DNA of 39,112 nucleotides from Caballeronia arvi. Its GTDB lineage: Bacteria > Pseudomonadota > Gammaproteobacteria > Burkholderiales > Burkholderiaceae. The translations under genes were made by a program, and so were the position numbers. The notes beneath the pieces are model-generated. The model was given only the letters and a program-made list of their open reading frames with translations. It searched no databases and was not told where the DNA came from. Shown here piece after piece: positions 25,813-33,734 of the stretch. Every line of letters begins with the position of its first letter. The first letter of the stretch is position 1. The stretch is from NCBI RefSeq assembly GCF_001544695.2, contig NZ_FCOM02000062.1, positions 1-39,112 of the forward strand, given 5' to 3'.

Positions 25813-27353
25813 TCGCCACCTCCGCGCTGTTGCGTGGCGCGTGCGGCGAGCGCGAGGCGCGCGTGATCCTGATCCGAGAACGCGCGTTTCTTCCCCATGA
25901 TTTCCTGCGTGGCCTCGTGTCCTTTTCCCGCGAGCACGATGACGTCTTCACGTGCGGCGCTTCGGATTGCTTGCAGAATCGCGCTCGCCCGGTCTTCGAT
26001 GCGGCGCGCCTTCGCGGCGTCGTTCATGCCGGCCGCGATCTGATCGATGATGGATTGCGGATCTTCGCTGCGCGGATTGTCGCTCGTGATGACGACCTGA
26101 TCGGCGAGACGCTCGGCGATCGCGCCCATCAGCGGACGCTTGGTCGCGTCGCGGTCGCCGCCGCATCCGAACATGCAGACGAGTTCGCCGCCGCGCGCCT
26201 GAGCGATCGGGCGCAGCGCGGCGAGCGTTTTGTCGAGCGCGTCGGGCGTGTGAGCGTAATCGATCACGACGAGCGGCTCGTCGCTCTGCATGCGCCCGCC
26301 GAGACGTTCCATGCGGCCGTTGACCGATTCGAGCTTTCCGATATGCGCGATCGCGGCATCGAACGGCACACCGACTTCGAGCAGCACACCGAGCACGGAA
26401 AGCAGATTGCTGACGTTGAACGCGCCAAGCGTGCCGACTTCGACATCGGCCTCGCCCCAGTCGCACGACAGATGAAATGCGGTGCCGGTCGCCGTGGCGC
26501 GGACTTGCGTTGCGAGCAGCATGGCGTCGGCGCTCGGAGCGGCGTCGACGGGCATTTCGACGCCGTACGCGATCGTGCGCACCTTGCCGCGCAGCGATTC
26601 GATCAGCCGCTGGCCGGCCGCGTCGTCGCGATTGACGATCGCCGTTTTCAGCGAAGGCCACGCGAAGAGGCGCGCCTTCGCGGCTTCGTAGGCGTCGAAC
26701 GTGCCGTGGTAATCGAGATGATCCTGCGTGAGATTCGTGAAGATGGCGATGTCGAAATCGACGCCATTCACGCGGCCCTGATGCAGCGCGTGCGACGACA
26801 CTTCCATCGCGACGCCTTCCGCGCCCTGGGCCTTCAGTTGCGCGAGGCTGCGCTGAAGCTGCGGAGCGTCGGGCGTGGTGAAGCCGCTATGCACGAGCTT
26901 GCCCGGCATGCCGATGCCGAGCGTCCCGACGATCGCGCACGGACGGCCGAGCGCCGTCAACGCGGTGGCGATCCACTGACTGCACGAGGTCTTGCCGTTC
27001 GTGCCCGTCACGCCGACGGTGAGCATCGACGCGGTCGGCTCGCCGTACCATGCAGACGCGATCGGGCCCGCCAGCTCGTTGAGCGCCTTCACGGCGAGCG
27101 CCTTCGATACATCCGGCTTGCCCGCGAAATTTTCCGGCTGATAAAGCGCCGCGGCCGCGCCCGCGGCGAGCGCGGCGTCGAGATACGGACGGTTGTCCGC
27201 GCCCTCGACCGCATAGGCGAGAAACACGTCGCCGCTTTTCAGCGAGCGCGTGTCCGCGTGCAATTGCGCCTCGGGCTGCGCATGCGCGCGCAGCCATTGA
27301 ACGGCATGTGATACGTCCTTCTGCATCTTGCTCTGACGGGCTTGCGCGCTCAT
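25809..27353 (-). CDS. murE: UDP-MurNAc-L-Ala-D-Glu--meso-diaminopimelate ligase MurE
   Basis: MurE adds the third stem residue. The motif DNPR in VITSDNPRSEDP is the marker for meso-diaminopimelate rather than lysine, as expected in Gram-negatives. The 514-residue product has ADTRSLKSGDVFLA in the N-domain, the P-loop VTGTNGKTS at 115-123, EVSSHALHQGRV, and the C-terminal LAGKGHE. The start chosen, MSAQARQSKMQKD, overlaps the ftsI stop (ATGA); an internal Met10 is an alternative. A much longer upstream frame lies inside ftsI. Confidence 0.97.
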   Translation of the reverse strand: MSAQARQSKMQKDVSHAVQWLRAHAQPEAQLHADTRSLKSGDVFLAYAVEGADNRPYLDAALAAGAAAALYQPENFAGKPDVSKALAVKALNELAGPIASAWYGEPTASMLTVGVTGTNGKTSCSQWIATALTALGRPCAIVGTLGIGMPGKLVHSGFTTPDAPQLQRSLAQLKAQGAEGVAMEVSSHALHQGRVNGVDFDIAIFTNLTQDHLDYHGTFDAYEAAKARLFAWPSLKTAIVNRDDAAGQRLIESLRGKVRTIAYGVEMPVDAAPSADAMLLATQVRATATGTAFHLSCDWGEADVEVGTLGAFNVSNLLSVLGVLLEVGVPFDAAIAHIGKLESVNGRMERLGGRMQSDEPLVVIDYAHTPDALDKTLAALRPIAQARGGELVCMFGCGGDRDATKRPLMGAIAERLADQVVITSDNPRSEDPQSIIDQIAAGMNDAAKARRIEDRASAILQAIRSAAREDVIVLAGKGHEATQEIMGKKRAFSDQDHARLALAARATQQRGGGE

Positions 27354-29206
27354 CGCACGACTCCCGGGTGCGTCTTCATATTGCTCGATACCGCGACTTT
27401 CTTCGCGGTATTCGCGTTGTTCGTGTTCGCCGGCTGTTGCGCGGCGGCTTGCGTGGCGGAGTTCGAATCGTCCGTCACGACCATTTGCTTGACCGGCATG
27501 TCGGGCGGCACGTTGAGTGCGCGCAGCGTATCGCCGACGATGCCCGAAAACACCGGCCCCGACACCTGGCCGCCGAAGTGGCTGCCGACCGTCGGCTCGT
27601 CGACCGATACGGCCACGACGATCCGCGGATTCGGCATCGGCGCCATGCCGACGAACGAAGCGCGGTACTTCGAATGGTCGTAGCCGCGGCCCGCGTGCTT
27701 GTACGCCGTGCCCGACTTCCCGCCGACGCGATAGCCCGGCACCGCCGCATCCGGCGACGTGCCGCCCTTCGCCGTCACGGTTTCGAGCATCGCGCGCACT
27801 TGACGCGCGGTGGTCGGCGAGAAAACCTGCTGTCCGACGACCGGTTGATCGCCCGGTGTCCGGAAAATCGACACCGGCAGAACCTGGCCGTCGTGCGCGA
27901 TCGCGGTGTACGCGCGCGCAAGCTGGAACAGCGATGCCGAGAGGCCGTAGCCGTAGGACATCGTCGCCTGCTCGATGCGCCTCCAGCTCTTCCACGGCCG
28001 CAGACGCCCCGTCACCGCACCCGGGAAGCCGACTTTCGGCGCCTGCCCGAGTCCGAGTCCCGTGTACATATTCCACATTTCCTCAGCACGCAATTGCATC
28101 GCAATTTTGGTCGCGCCGATATTGCTCGACTTCTGAATCACGCCGCCGACGGTGAGCGTGCCGAAACCGGCATCGTCCGTGATGCGCGCGCCGTCGAGGA
28201 CGAACACGCCGCCGCCGGTTTCCACGAGCGTATTCGGCGTCACGCGATGCAGGTCGAGCGCGAGCGACACGGTGAACGGCTTCATGATCGAGCCCGGCTC
28301 GAACGTGTCCGTGAGAATGCGGTTGCGCAACTGCTCGCCGGTCATGCGCGAGCGGTCGTTCGGGTTGTAGGTGGGATAGTTGACGAGCGCGAGCACCTCG
28401 CCCGTCTTCGTGTCGATCACGATCGCCGCGCCTGCCTTCGCCTTGGACTTCTCGACGGCGGCCTTCAGGTTCGTGTACGCGATGTACTGAATCTTGCTGT
28501 CGATCGAGAGTTCGACGTCGGTGCCATTGTGCGGCACGACCTGCTCGTCGACGTCCTCGACGATATGGCCCATGCGGTCCTTGATGACGCGGCGCATGCC
28601 CGGCGTGCCGGCGAGGACGTGCTGGTCGCCGAGCTCGACGCCTTCCTGTCCCTTGTCTTCAATATTAGTAAAGCCGATCAGGTGCGCGGTGATTTCGCCT
28701 TCCGGATAGAAGCGCTTGTATTCGCCACGCGAATAAATGCCCGGAATGTCCAGCGCGGCGACCTTCTGCGCGGTTTCGAGCGATACCTGGCGCTTCACGT
28801 AGACGAACGTCTTGTCCATCGAAAGCTTCGCCCGAAGCTCTTTTTCCGGCATCTCGAGCAGCTTGGACAATTGCGCGAACTTGTCCGCGCCGAGATCGTT
28901 CGGCACGGCTTCGGGGATCGCCCAGATGGCCTTCACCGGCAGGCTGGTTGCGAGTACAAGGCCGTTACGGTCGCGGATCTGGCCGCGCGTCGCCGGCAGT
29001 TCGAGCGTGCGCTGATAGCGGCTTTCGCCCTGCTTCTTGAAAAATGCGTTGCCAGGACCCTGGATCCAGAACGCTCGTGCGGCAAGCGCGACGAACGCCA
29101 TGAACAACAGGAATACGACGAACTTCGAGCGCCACATCGGCAGGCGCACGGCGAGGAGCGGATTCGGCGTATGAGCGATGTCTTTCTGCTTCGCGGATTT
29201 TTTCAT
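27350..29206 (-). CDS. ftsI: Peptidoglycan D,D-transpeptidase FtsI (PBP3)
   Basis: FtsI is the septal class B penicillin-binding protein that cross-links new peptidoglycan, acting with FtsW. The 618-residue protein has a cytoplasmic tail, one membrane helix at about 29-47, a non-catalytic dimerisation module with RGQIRDRNGLVLA near 74-86, and the transpeptidase domain. The active-site motifs are SIMK (Ser306, Lys309), SSN (360-362) and KSGT (497-500). The start MKKSAKQKD overlaps the ftsL stop (ATGA). The C-terminal tail is rich in Asn, Ala and Gln. Confidence 0.98.
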   Translation of the reverse strand: MKKSAKQKDIAHTPNPLLAVRLPMWRSKFVVFLLFMAFVALAARAFWIQGPGNAFFKKQGESRYQRTLELPATRGQIRDRNGLVLATSLPVKAIWAIPEAVPNDLGADKFAQLSKLLEMPEKELRAKLSMDKTFVYVKRQVSLETAQKVAALDIPGIYSRGEYKRFYPEGEITAHLIGFTNIEDKGQEGVELGDQHVLAGTPGMRRVIKDRMGHIVEDVDEQVVPHNGTDVELSIDSKIQYIAYTNLKAAVEKSKAKAGAAIVIDTKTGEVLALVNYPTYNPNDRSRMTGEQLRNRILTDTFEPGSIMKPFTVSLALDLHRVTPNTLVETGGGVFVLDGARITDDAGFGTLTVGGVIQKSSNIGATKIAMQLRAEEMWNMYTGLGLGQAPKVGFPGAVTGRLRPWKSWRRIEQATMSYGYGLSASLFQLARAYTAIAHDGQVLPVSIFRTPGDQPVVGQQVFSPTTARQVRAMLETVTAKGGTSPDAAVPGYRVGGKSGTAYKHAGRGYDHSKYRASFVGMAPMPNPRIVVAVSVDEPTVGSHFGGQVSGPVFSGIVGDTLRALNVPPDMPVKQMVVTDDSNSATQAAAQQPANTNNANTAKKVAVSSNMKTHPGVVR

Positions 29207-29547
29207 CGCTTGGCTCCGCGTGCAGGCGGTGCCGACGCCGGAAGCGGCGGCGGCATGGGTGCGTCGGCGGCCTTGTTGGCGGCCGTGTCGTAGGTGAGAT
29301 ATTGGGTGCGGCCGGTCGACACGGGCTGCATCTTCAGCGAGTTGGTGGCCAACTGCTCGATGCGCGAGGTCTTCGACAGCGCGCTCTGCTGATACTGCAA
29401 CTGCGCGTAATCCTGTTGAAGCTGGCGCTCCTGCGATTGCGCCCGCTGCAAGTCGATGAAAATTTCCCGCTGCTGGTTGGTCGAGCTGACGACCGACAGC
29501 GCGCATCCGAGCACGATGATCAGCAGGAAAATATTGAGACGGTTCAT
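29203..29547 (-). CDS. ftsL: Cell division protein FtsL
   Basis: A 114-residue bitopic protein that forms the FtsQBL complex and activates FtsWI. It has a membrane helix at about 5-21 (IFLLIIVLGCALSVV) followed by a periplasmic coiled coil rich in Gln, Arg and Leu (about 25-60), the region that pairs with FtsB, and a Pro/Ala-rich tail. FtsL is poorly conserved, so the call rests on size, topology and position between rsmH and ftsI, overlapping both by 4 bp. Confidence 0.95.
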   Translation of the reverse strand: MNRLNIFLLIIVLGCALSVVSSTNQQREIFIDLQRAQSQERQLQQDYAQLQYQQSALSKTSRIEQLATNSLKMQPVSTGRTQYLTYDTAANKAADAPMPPPLPASAPPARGAKR

Positions 29548-30497
29548 GGCGCAATCCGCTCTGCGATACGCATCACCGCGGATCGCGCACGCGGGTTGGC
29601 GGACACTTCGGCTTCGCTCGGAAACACGCGGCCGACCACGCGCAGCGGGGGGCTGGGCAGATCGACCGCGCGGATCGGCAAGCGACGGTCCACCGCCGGC
29701 GCGCTCGCGTGCGCCTGCATGAACCGCTTGACGATCCGGTCTTCGAGTGAATGAAAGCTGATCACGACCAGCCGCCCTCCTTGCTCCAACAATGCCAATG
29801 CCGACTCAAGAACTACTTGCAGCTCCGCAAGCTCTTGATTGACGTGAATCCGTATAGCCTGAAAGGTGCGAGTTGCCGGGTCCTTGCCCTTTTCACGGGT
29901 TTTGACGACGTTACCCACGATTTCGGCAAGCTCGCGCGTGCTGTCGAGAGGCCCAAGACGGTCGGACTCTGCCCTGCGAGCAACAAGCGCCTTTGCAATC
30001 TGAAAAGCAAACCGTTCTTCCCCATAATCTCTGATCACCTCCGTCAGTTCCTGCACCGTGGCCCGTGCGAGCCACTCGGCTGCCGACTCGCCGCGAGTCG
30101 GGTCCATCCTCATGTCGAGCGGACCTTGCGCGCGGAAGCTGAAGCCGCGCTCCGGGTCGTCCACCTGCGGCGACGACACGCCAAGGTCGAGCAATACGCC
30201 CGACACCCGCTCTACCCCACGCTCGCTCGTCGCATCGCGCAATACCGCGAAGCTGTCGTGCACGATCGAAAAACGCGAGTCCTGAATCTGTTGCGCCGTG
30301 GCGATTGCAAGAGGATCCTTGTCGAAAGCGATGAGCCGCCCCGCCTCACCGATCCGCTGCAAAATCGCCCGGCTGTGACCGCCACGCCCGAACGTGCCAT
30401 CTATATAGATGCCGTCCGTACGCGTGATCAGTCCGTCTACTGCTTCCTGCAGCAGCACCGTGCGATGCTGCAGCTCGTTTCCCGACGACTTCGCCAT
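29544..30497 (-). CDS. rsmH: 16S rRNA (cytosine(1402)-N4)-methyltransferase RsmH
   Basis: RsmH (MraW) methylates N4 of C1402 of 16S rRNA in the decoding centre, using S-adenosylmethionine. The 317-residue product shows the SAM-binding loop DGTFGRGGHSRAIL at about 33-46, LLDLGVSSPQVDDPERGFSF with the conserved catalytic-region segment, and the C-terminal VISFHSLEDRIVKRFM. It lies 16 bp after mraZ and overlaps ftsL by 4 bp, the standard position. Confidence 0.98.
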   Translation of the reverse strand: MAKSSGNELQHRTVLLQEAVDGLITRTDGIYIDGTFGRGGHSRAILQRIGEAGRLIAFDKDPLAIATAQQIQDSRFSIVHDSFAVLRDATSERGVERVSGVLLDLGVSSPQVDDPERGFSFRAQGPLDMRMDPTRGESAAEWLARATVQELTEVIRDYGEERFAFQIAKALVARRAESDRLGPLDSTRELAEIVGNVVKTREKGKDPATRTFQAIRIHVNQELAELQVVLESALALLEQGGRLVVISFHSLEDRIVKRFMQAHASAPAVDRRLPIRAVDLPSPPLRVVGRVFPSEAEVSANPRARSAVMRIAERIAP

Positions 30498-30513
30498 GTT
30501 CTTCAGCGCCGCG

Positions 30514-30942
30514 TCAGAAAGTGAAATTCTTCAGCGCTTCGGGCATGCCCTGCGCCATCGCCGCGGCTTCCTTCGCCGCGTAGGTCTGCGAATCCCACAG
30601 CTCGAAGTGCGCGCCCATGCCGAGCAGCGTCACCTCTTTTTCCAGCGACGCGGCAGCGCGCAGCTCGGGCGAAACCAGTACGCGCCCGGCGCTGTCGAGG
30701 TCGAGATCCATTGCATTACCGAGAAAGATGCGCCGCCACCACATGGCATCCATAGGAAGCGCGGCGACTTTGGCGCGAAAGACTTCCCACTCCGGGCGAG
30801 GAAAGAGCAACAGGCATCCATCCGGGCTCTTCGTGAGCGTCACCCGGCCTTCCGCCTGCCCTTGCAGCGCTTCTCGATAGCGCGACGGAACCGACATCCG
30901 TCCTTTCGCATCGAGCGTCAGCGCCGACGCCCCTTGGAACAC
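30514..30942 (-). CDS. mraZ: Transcriptional regulator MraZ
   Basis: MraZ is a DNA-binding protein with two AbrB-like (SpoVT-AbrB) half domains. It represses its own operon in E. coli by binding repeated GTGGG-like boxes at the mra promoter. The 142-residue product has the two repeats beginning DAKGRMSVP (11-19) and DSAGRVLVSPEL (about 82-93). The start is GTG 30942, giving the family N-terminus FQGASALTLDAKG, with a strong purine-rich ribosome site (GGGAGAGG) just upstream; longer frames are non-homologous. It is the first gene of the dcw operon. Four matching boxes lie upstream, supporting autoregulation. Confidence 0.97.
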   Translation of the reverse strand: MFQGASALTLDAKGRMSVPSRYREALQGQAEGRVTLTKSPDGCLLLFPRPEWEVFRAKVAALPMDAMWWRRIFLGNAMDLDLDSAGRVLVSPELRAAASLEKEVTLLGMGAHFELWDSQTYAAKEAAAMAQGMPEALKNFTF

Positions 30943-31017
30943 TCGCCCTCTCCCCGTTTCAGACGCCCACCCTGACGTCTGTCCCCACTCCGTTTTGCTC
31001 GAAAATGGCTTGTGAAT

Positions 31018-31052
31018 CACACAAAAGACCACTTTCTCACACTGTCTCCCAC
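31018..31052 (-). promoter_or_regulatory. Probable MraZ operator: four boxes at 10-bp spacing
   Basis: Read on the minus strand, four pentamers follow each other with exactly 5 bp between: GTGGG (31048-31052), GTGTG (31038-31042), GTGGT (31028-31032) and GTGTG (31018-31022). The first overlaps the end of the -10 hexamer and the rest cover the predicted start site and early leader. E. coli MraZ binds three such repeats with 5-nt spacers, so the geometry matches known MraZ sites, with one extra, degenerate box. Binding here would block the promoter, consistent with autorepression. Confidence 0.82.
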
Positions 31053-31079
31053 TTTAGAGGAACGCATTTCCTCGGTCAA
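31051..31079 (-). promoter_or_regulatory. Sigma-70 promoter of the dcw cluster (Pmra)
   Basis: The minus strand has TTGACC (-35, 31074-31079), a 17-bp spacer, and TAAAGT (-10, 31051-31056). Predicted transcription start is near 31044, giving a leader of roughly 100 nt to mraZ. A-tracts on the transcribed strand side at 31090-31096 and 31104-31111 could act as an UP element. The spacer is an inverted repeat, GAGGAA-N5-TTCCTC. Confidence 0.8.
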
Positions 31080-31331
31080 GACGCGTACCTTTTTTTCGAG
31101 TGCTTTTTATTCGCTAGAACAAGGACTTAGCGCAGGAGCTTGAAGTGATGACAAAAGAGAAAACCGTTATGAATTAGAGAGCTACTGCGGGATGTGAAGG
31201 TAGTACGTGAAATCAGCTGCCGAAATGAGGGAAATGTAACGGTCTTTTTGCCCGATTTGTGGGCCACAGGTGAGATGCGGCCGCGAGGTTACCGGCCGAA
31301 CCGCTATGGGATCGGCCGGACGATCGGCACG
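31080..31331. other. Non-coding region between the mra promoter and coq7
   Basis: No gene is seen. The part near the promoter is AT-rich with the A/T tracts noted for Pmra. Closer to coq7 an inverted repeat CCGGCCGA (31292-31299) and TCGGCCGG (31312-31319) lies about 13 bp beyond the coq7 stop codon. It lacks a U-tract on either strand but may act as a weak terminator of coq7; if it does not, coq7 transcripts could read into the dcw cluster. Confidence 0.4.
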
Positions 31332-31988
31332 CTATATGTAATACGCAGTGCGGGTCATTACTTTCGAGGCCGCGCGCATCAGCGCACGGACCGGAAACGG
31401 GACTTCGCCTCCACCCGCACCGATGGCGGCGGCTGCGTGCGCGCTCTCGTCGAGACGCATTTGCTCGACGATCGCGCGCGATGCGTGATCGTTCGCCGGC
31501 AGCGTCTTCATATGACCATCGAGGTGCTGCTCGACCTGACGCTCCGTCTCCGCCATGAAGCCGAGACTCGCGCGGTCGCCAAAACGTCCCGCGACGAAAC
31601 CCATCGCAAGTGCGCCCGCGTACCAGAACGGATTCAGGAGACTCGGCCGGGCATCGAGGTCTTTCAGGCGCTTCGTCGTCCACGCGAGATGATCTTCCTC
31701 TTCGCGAGCCGCCTGCTCGAAGCTCGCCTTCAGTTCGGGTGAATGCGTGGCGAGCTTTTGCGCCTGATAAAGCGCCTGCGCGCAGACCTCGCCGACGTGG
31801 TTCACGCGCATCAGACCGGCCGAGTGGGCGCGCTCTTTCTCCGTGAGTTGCGATTCCTCGGAGAGGACGTCGCTTTGGAGATCGGAACCGGATAGCGTCG
31901 ATTCGGGAATCGGACGCGACATGCGGCTCACGCCCGTCATGGAGCGCAAGCCCCGATCGAACTCGTTGATGACTTCATCGAGCGTCAT
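31332..31988 (-). CDS. coq7: 2-polyprenyl-3-methyl-6-methoxy-1,4-benzoquinone monooxygenase Coq7
   Basis: Coq7 (UbiF-equivalent) is a di-iron carboxylate hydroxylase for the penultimate step of ubiquinone synthesis, converting demethoxyubiquinol to demethylubiquinol at the membrane. The 218-residue product shows the iron-ligand pairs: Glu67 (VNHVGEVCAQ), ExxH at 97-100 (REEEDHLAW), a Glu in AETERQVEQHL, and ExxH at 181-184 (LDESAHAA). The start MTLDEVINEF was chosen; GAGGTGACAAC just upstream is a good ribosome site. Upstream frame extension is not conserved. Location next to the dcw cluster is usual in Burkholderiaceae. Confidence 0.95.
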   Translation of the reverse strand: MTLDEVINEFDRGLRSMTGVSRMSRPIPESTLSGSDLQSDVLSEESQLTEKERAHSAGLMRVNHVGEVCAQALYQAQKLATHSPELKASFEQAAREEEDHLAWTTKRLKDLDARPSLLNPFWYAGALAMGFVAGRFGDRASLGFMAETERQVEQHLDGHMKTLPANDHASRAIVEQMRLDESAHAAAAIGAGGGEVPFPVRALMRAASKVMTRTAYYI

Positions 31989-32418
31989 GTTGTCACCTCT
32001 CTTCGTGGTCGCCGGCACAACGCGGGTTGTTGCAGCAATTCGCAATCTCTGGCGAGTCGGCGCTGGGCGAAACGCGGATTTTAGCGCACATCGACACCCG
32101 CCGATGGTCGCGCTGGTTGGTCCGAACGAACCCGACGAAGCCCGGTTGTCAGGACCGAAAACGACCTTTCCTAAGCATCCGCTTTGGTAATTAGGGCAAA
32201 CACGGGTCGCAAAAATCCTGCAAAACCAACATTTTAGCGCCTGTTGCGTAAACGTCACATGGGTCGAGCGGACCGCTCCCTTTTCCTTTGTCCGTCAAAG
32301 GCTCTTTGTTACATTACGTGTCAACTTCGTTAAGAAGTCCGGCAGGGACCGTCAACACACTGGCGCTAGAACAGTGACCTTGCCAAACAGTCGCAAACAC
32401 TCCCTGGAGATCTAATCA
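31989..32418. other. 430-bp divergent region between coq7 and the porin gene
   Basis: No gene is supported. For coq7 (minus) a TAAAAT -10-like string lies at 32078-32083 but without a good -35. For the porin (plus) TTGTTA (about 32307) with GTTAAG 17 bp on is a weak candidate; a small stem CCTTTG-TCCGT-CAAAGG lies at 32285-32301. The porin leader is about 100 nt, with GGAG at 32405-32408 as ribosome site. Long leaders are common for porins under small-RNA control, but no specific target site is recognised. Confidence 0.4.
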
Positions 32419-33597
32419 ATGAAAAAGTCGCTTCTCGCTCTCGCTGCATTGGGCGTTTTCGCTGGCGCCGCACATGCGCAGAGCAGCGTGACGCTGTACG
32501 GCATCATCGACGCAGGCTTCGTCTACAACAACAATAGCAATGGTCAGAAGCTGTACGCCATGAACAGCGGCAACCTGCAGGGCAGCCGCTGGGGCCTGCG
32601 TGGCACGGAAGATCTCGGTGGCGGTCTGAAGGCCATCTTCGTGTTGGAAAACGGCTTCAACGTGTTCAACGGCCAGCTGGGTCAAGGCGGCGCTGAATTC
32701 GGCCGTCAAGCGTATGTCGGTCTGTCGACGGCGCAATTCGGCACGGTCACCCTCGGTCGTCAATACGACTCCGTGGTCGACTACACCGGCGCATTCGAAG
32801 TCGGTAGCCAGTGGGCATCGTACTTCGGCGCGCACCCGGGCGACCTCGACAACATGAACAACTCGAATCGCGTGAACAACGCGATCAAGTTCACGAGCGC
32901 GAATTACGCAGGCTTCACGTTCGGCGGCTTGTACAGCCTCGGCGGCAACGCTGGCCAGTTCAACCGCAACCAGATCTGGTCGCTTGGTCTCGGCTACTCG
33001 CAAGGCCCCCTGCAGTTGGGCGCGGGCTATTTGAACGTCAAGGACCCGAACTACTCGTTCTTCGGCAACACGCCGTCGAGCCGCACGGCGACCTCGACGC
33101 CTTCGTCTTCGAACATGACGAGCCGCGTGTACTCGGGCTACGCTTCGGCGCGCACGCAGCAAGTGATCTCGGCTGGCGGTGCTTACACGTTCGGCGCAGC
33201 GACCGTAGGCGCGACGTATAGCAACACGCAATTCAAGGATCTCGGTTCGGAGCCGGGCACGGGCCTGACGCCGACGGGTGGCTTCACGGGCGGCACGGGT
33301 AAGTTCCACAACGCCGAAATCAACTTCAAGTATCAGTTGACCCCGGCTCTGCTGTTGGGCGTGGCGTACGACTACACGAAGGGCTACGGTCTGGGTGACG
33401 CCAAGTACCATCAGGCGATGCTCGGCGCGGACTACTTCCTGTCCAAGCGCACCGACGTGTACATCGACGGCGTGTACCAGCACGCGACTGGCACGGACTC
33501 GACGAACCGTTCGGCTGTCGCCAGCATCAACGGCCTGTCGCCGTCGTCGACGTCGAACCAGGTCGCCGCTGTCGTCGGTATCCGTCACAAGTTCTAA
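32419..33597 (+). CDS. Gram-negative general porin (OmpC/OpcP type)
   Basis: A 392-residue outer-membrane porin of the beta-proteobacterial trimeric type (Porin_4). The signal peptide is clear: MKKSLLALAALGVFAGAAHA, cleaved before QSSVTLYGIID, the usual start of Burkholderia porins. The mature part has alternating beta strands, GSRWGLRGTEDLGGGLKAIF, a constriction-loop region near GRQYDSVVDY, and ends GIRHKF with the C-terminal Phe needed for BAM-dependent assembly. It is a single-gene unit with its own terminator. Paralogues are many in these genomes, so specificity cannot be assigned. Confidence 0.95.
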   Translation: MKKSLLALAALGVFAGAAHAQSSVTLYGIIDAGFVYNNNSNGQKLYAMNSGNLQGSRWGLRGTEDLGGGLKAIFVLENGFNVFNGQLGQGGAEFGRQAYVGLSTAQFGTVTLGRQYDSVVDYTGAFEVGSQWASYFGAHPGDLDNMNNSNRVNNAIKFTSANYAGFTFGGLYSLGGNAGQFNRNQIWSLGLGYSQGPLQLGAGYLNVKDPNYSFFGNTPSSRTATSTPSSSNMTSRVYSGYASARTQQVISAGGAYTFGAATVGATYSNTQFKDLGSEPGTGLTPTGGFTGGTGKFHNAEINFKYQLTPALLLGVAYDYTKGYGLGDAKYHQAMLGADYFLSKRTDVYIDGVYQHATGTDSTNRSAVASINGLSPSSTSNQVAAVVGIRHKF

Positions 33598-33625
33598 TAA
33601 GGTTGTAACAAAGCGGTATGCACTG

Positions 33626-33650
33626 AAAGGCGCCTTCGGGCGCCTTTTTT
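33626..33650 (+). terminator. Rho-independent terminator after the porin gene
   Basis: Arms AAAGGCGCC (33626-33634) and GGCGCCTTT (33639-33647) around a TTCG tetraloop are followed by T, giving a run of six T in all. A strong intrinsic terminator 29 bp after the porin stop. Confidence 0.92.
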
Positions 33651-33678
33651 CGTGCGTGCTGCGCGCCAGCCGCATGCG

Positions 33679-33712
33679 AAAAAGCCCTCGCGTCTCATGA
33701 CACGAGGGCTTT
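33679..33712 (-). terminator. Rho-independent terminator after the acyl-CoA ligase gene
   Basis: Arms AAAGCCCTCG (33681-33690) and CGAGGGCTTT (33703-33712) pair perfectly over 10 bp around a 12-nt loop. On the minus strand the stem ends in a five-T run. It serves the ligase gene, whose stop is 23 bp upstream, and may also back up porin termination in the other direction. Confidence 0.88.
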
Positions 33713-33734
33713 CCCGTTTCCAGCGATATCGATG

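Noticed and set aside
30966..30988. Further GTGGG strings between the mraZ operator and the mraZ start, considered as extra MraZ boxes
   Set aside because: The two copies are about 18 bp apart, out of the 10-bp register of the four clear boxes, and one lies near the ribosome site; probably chance in GC-rich sequence.
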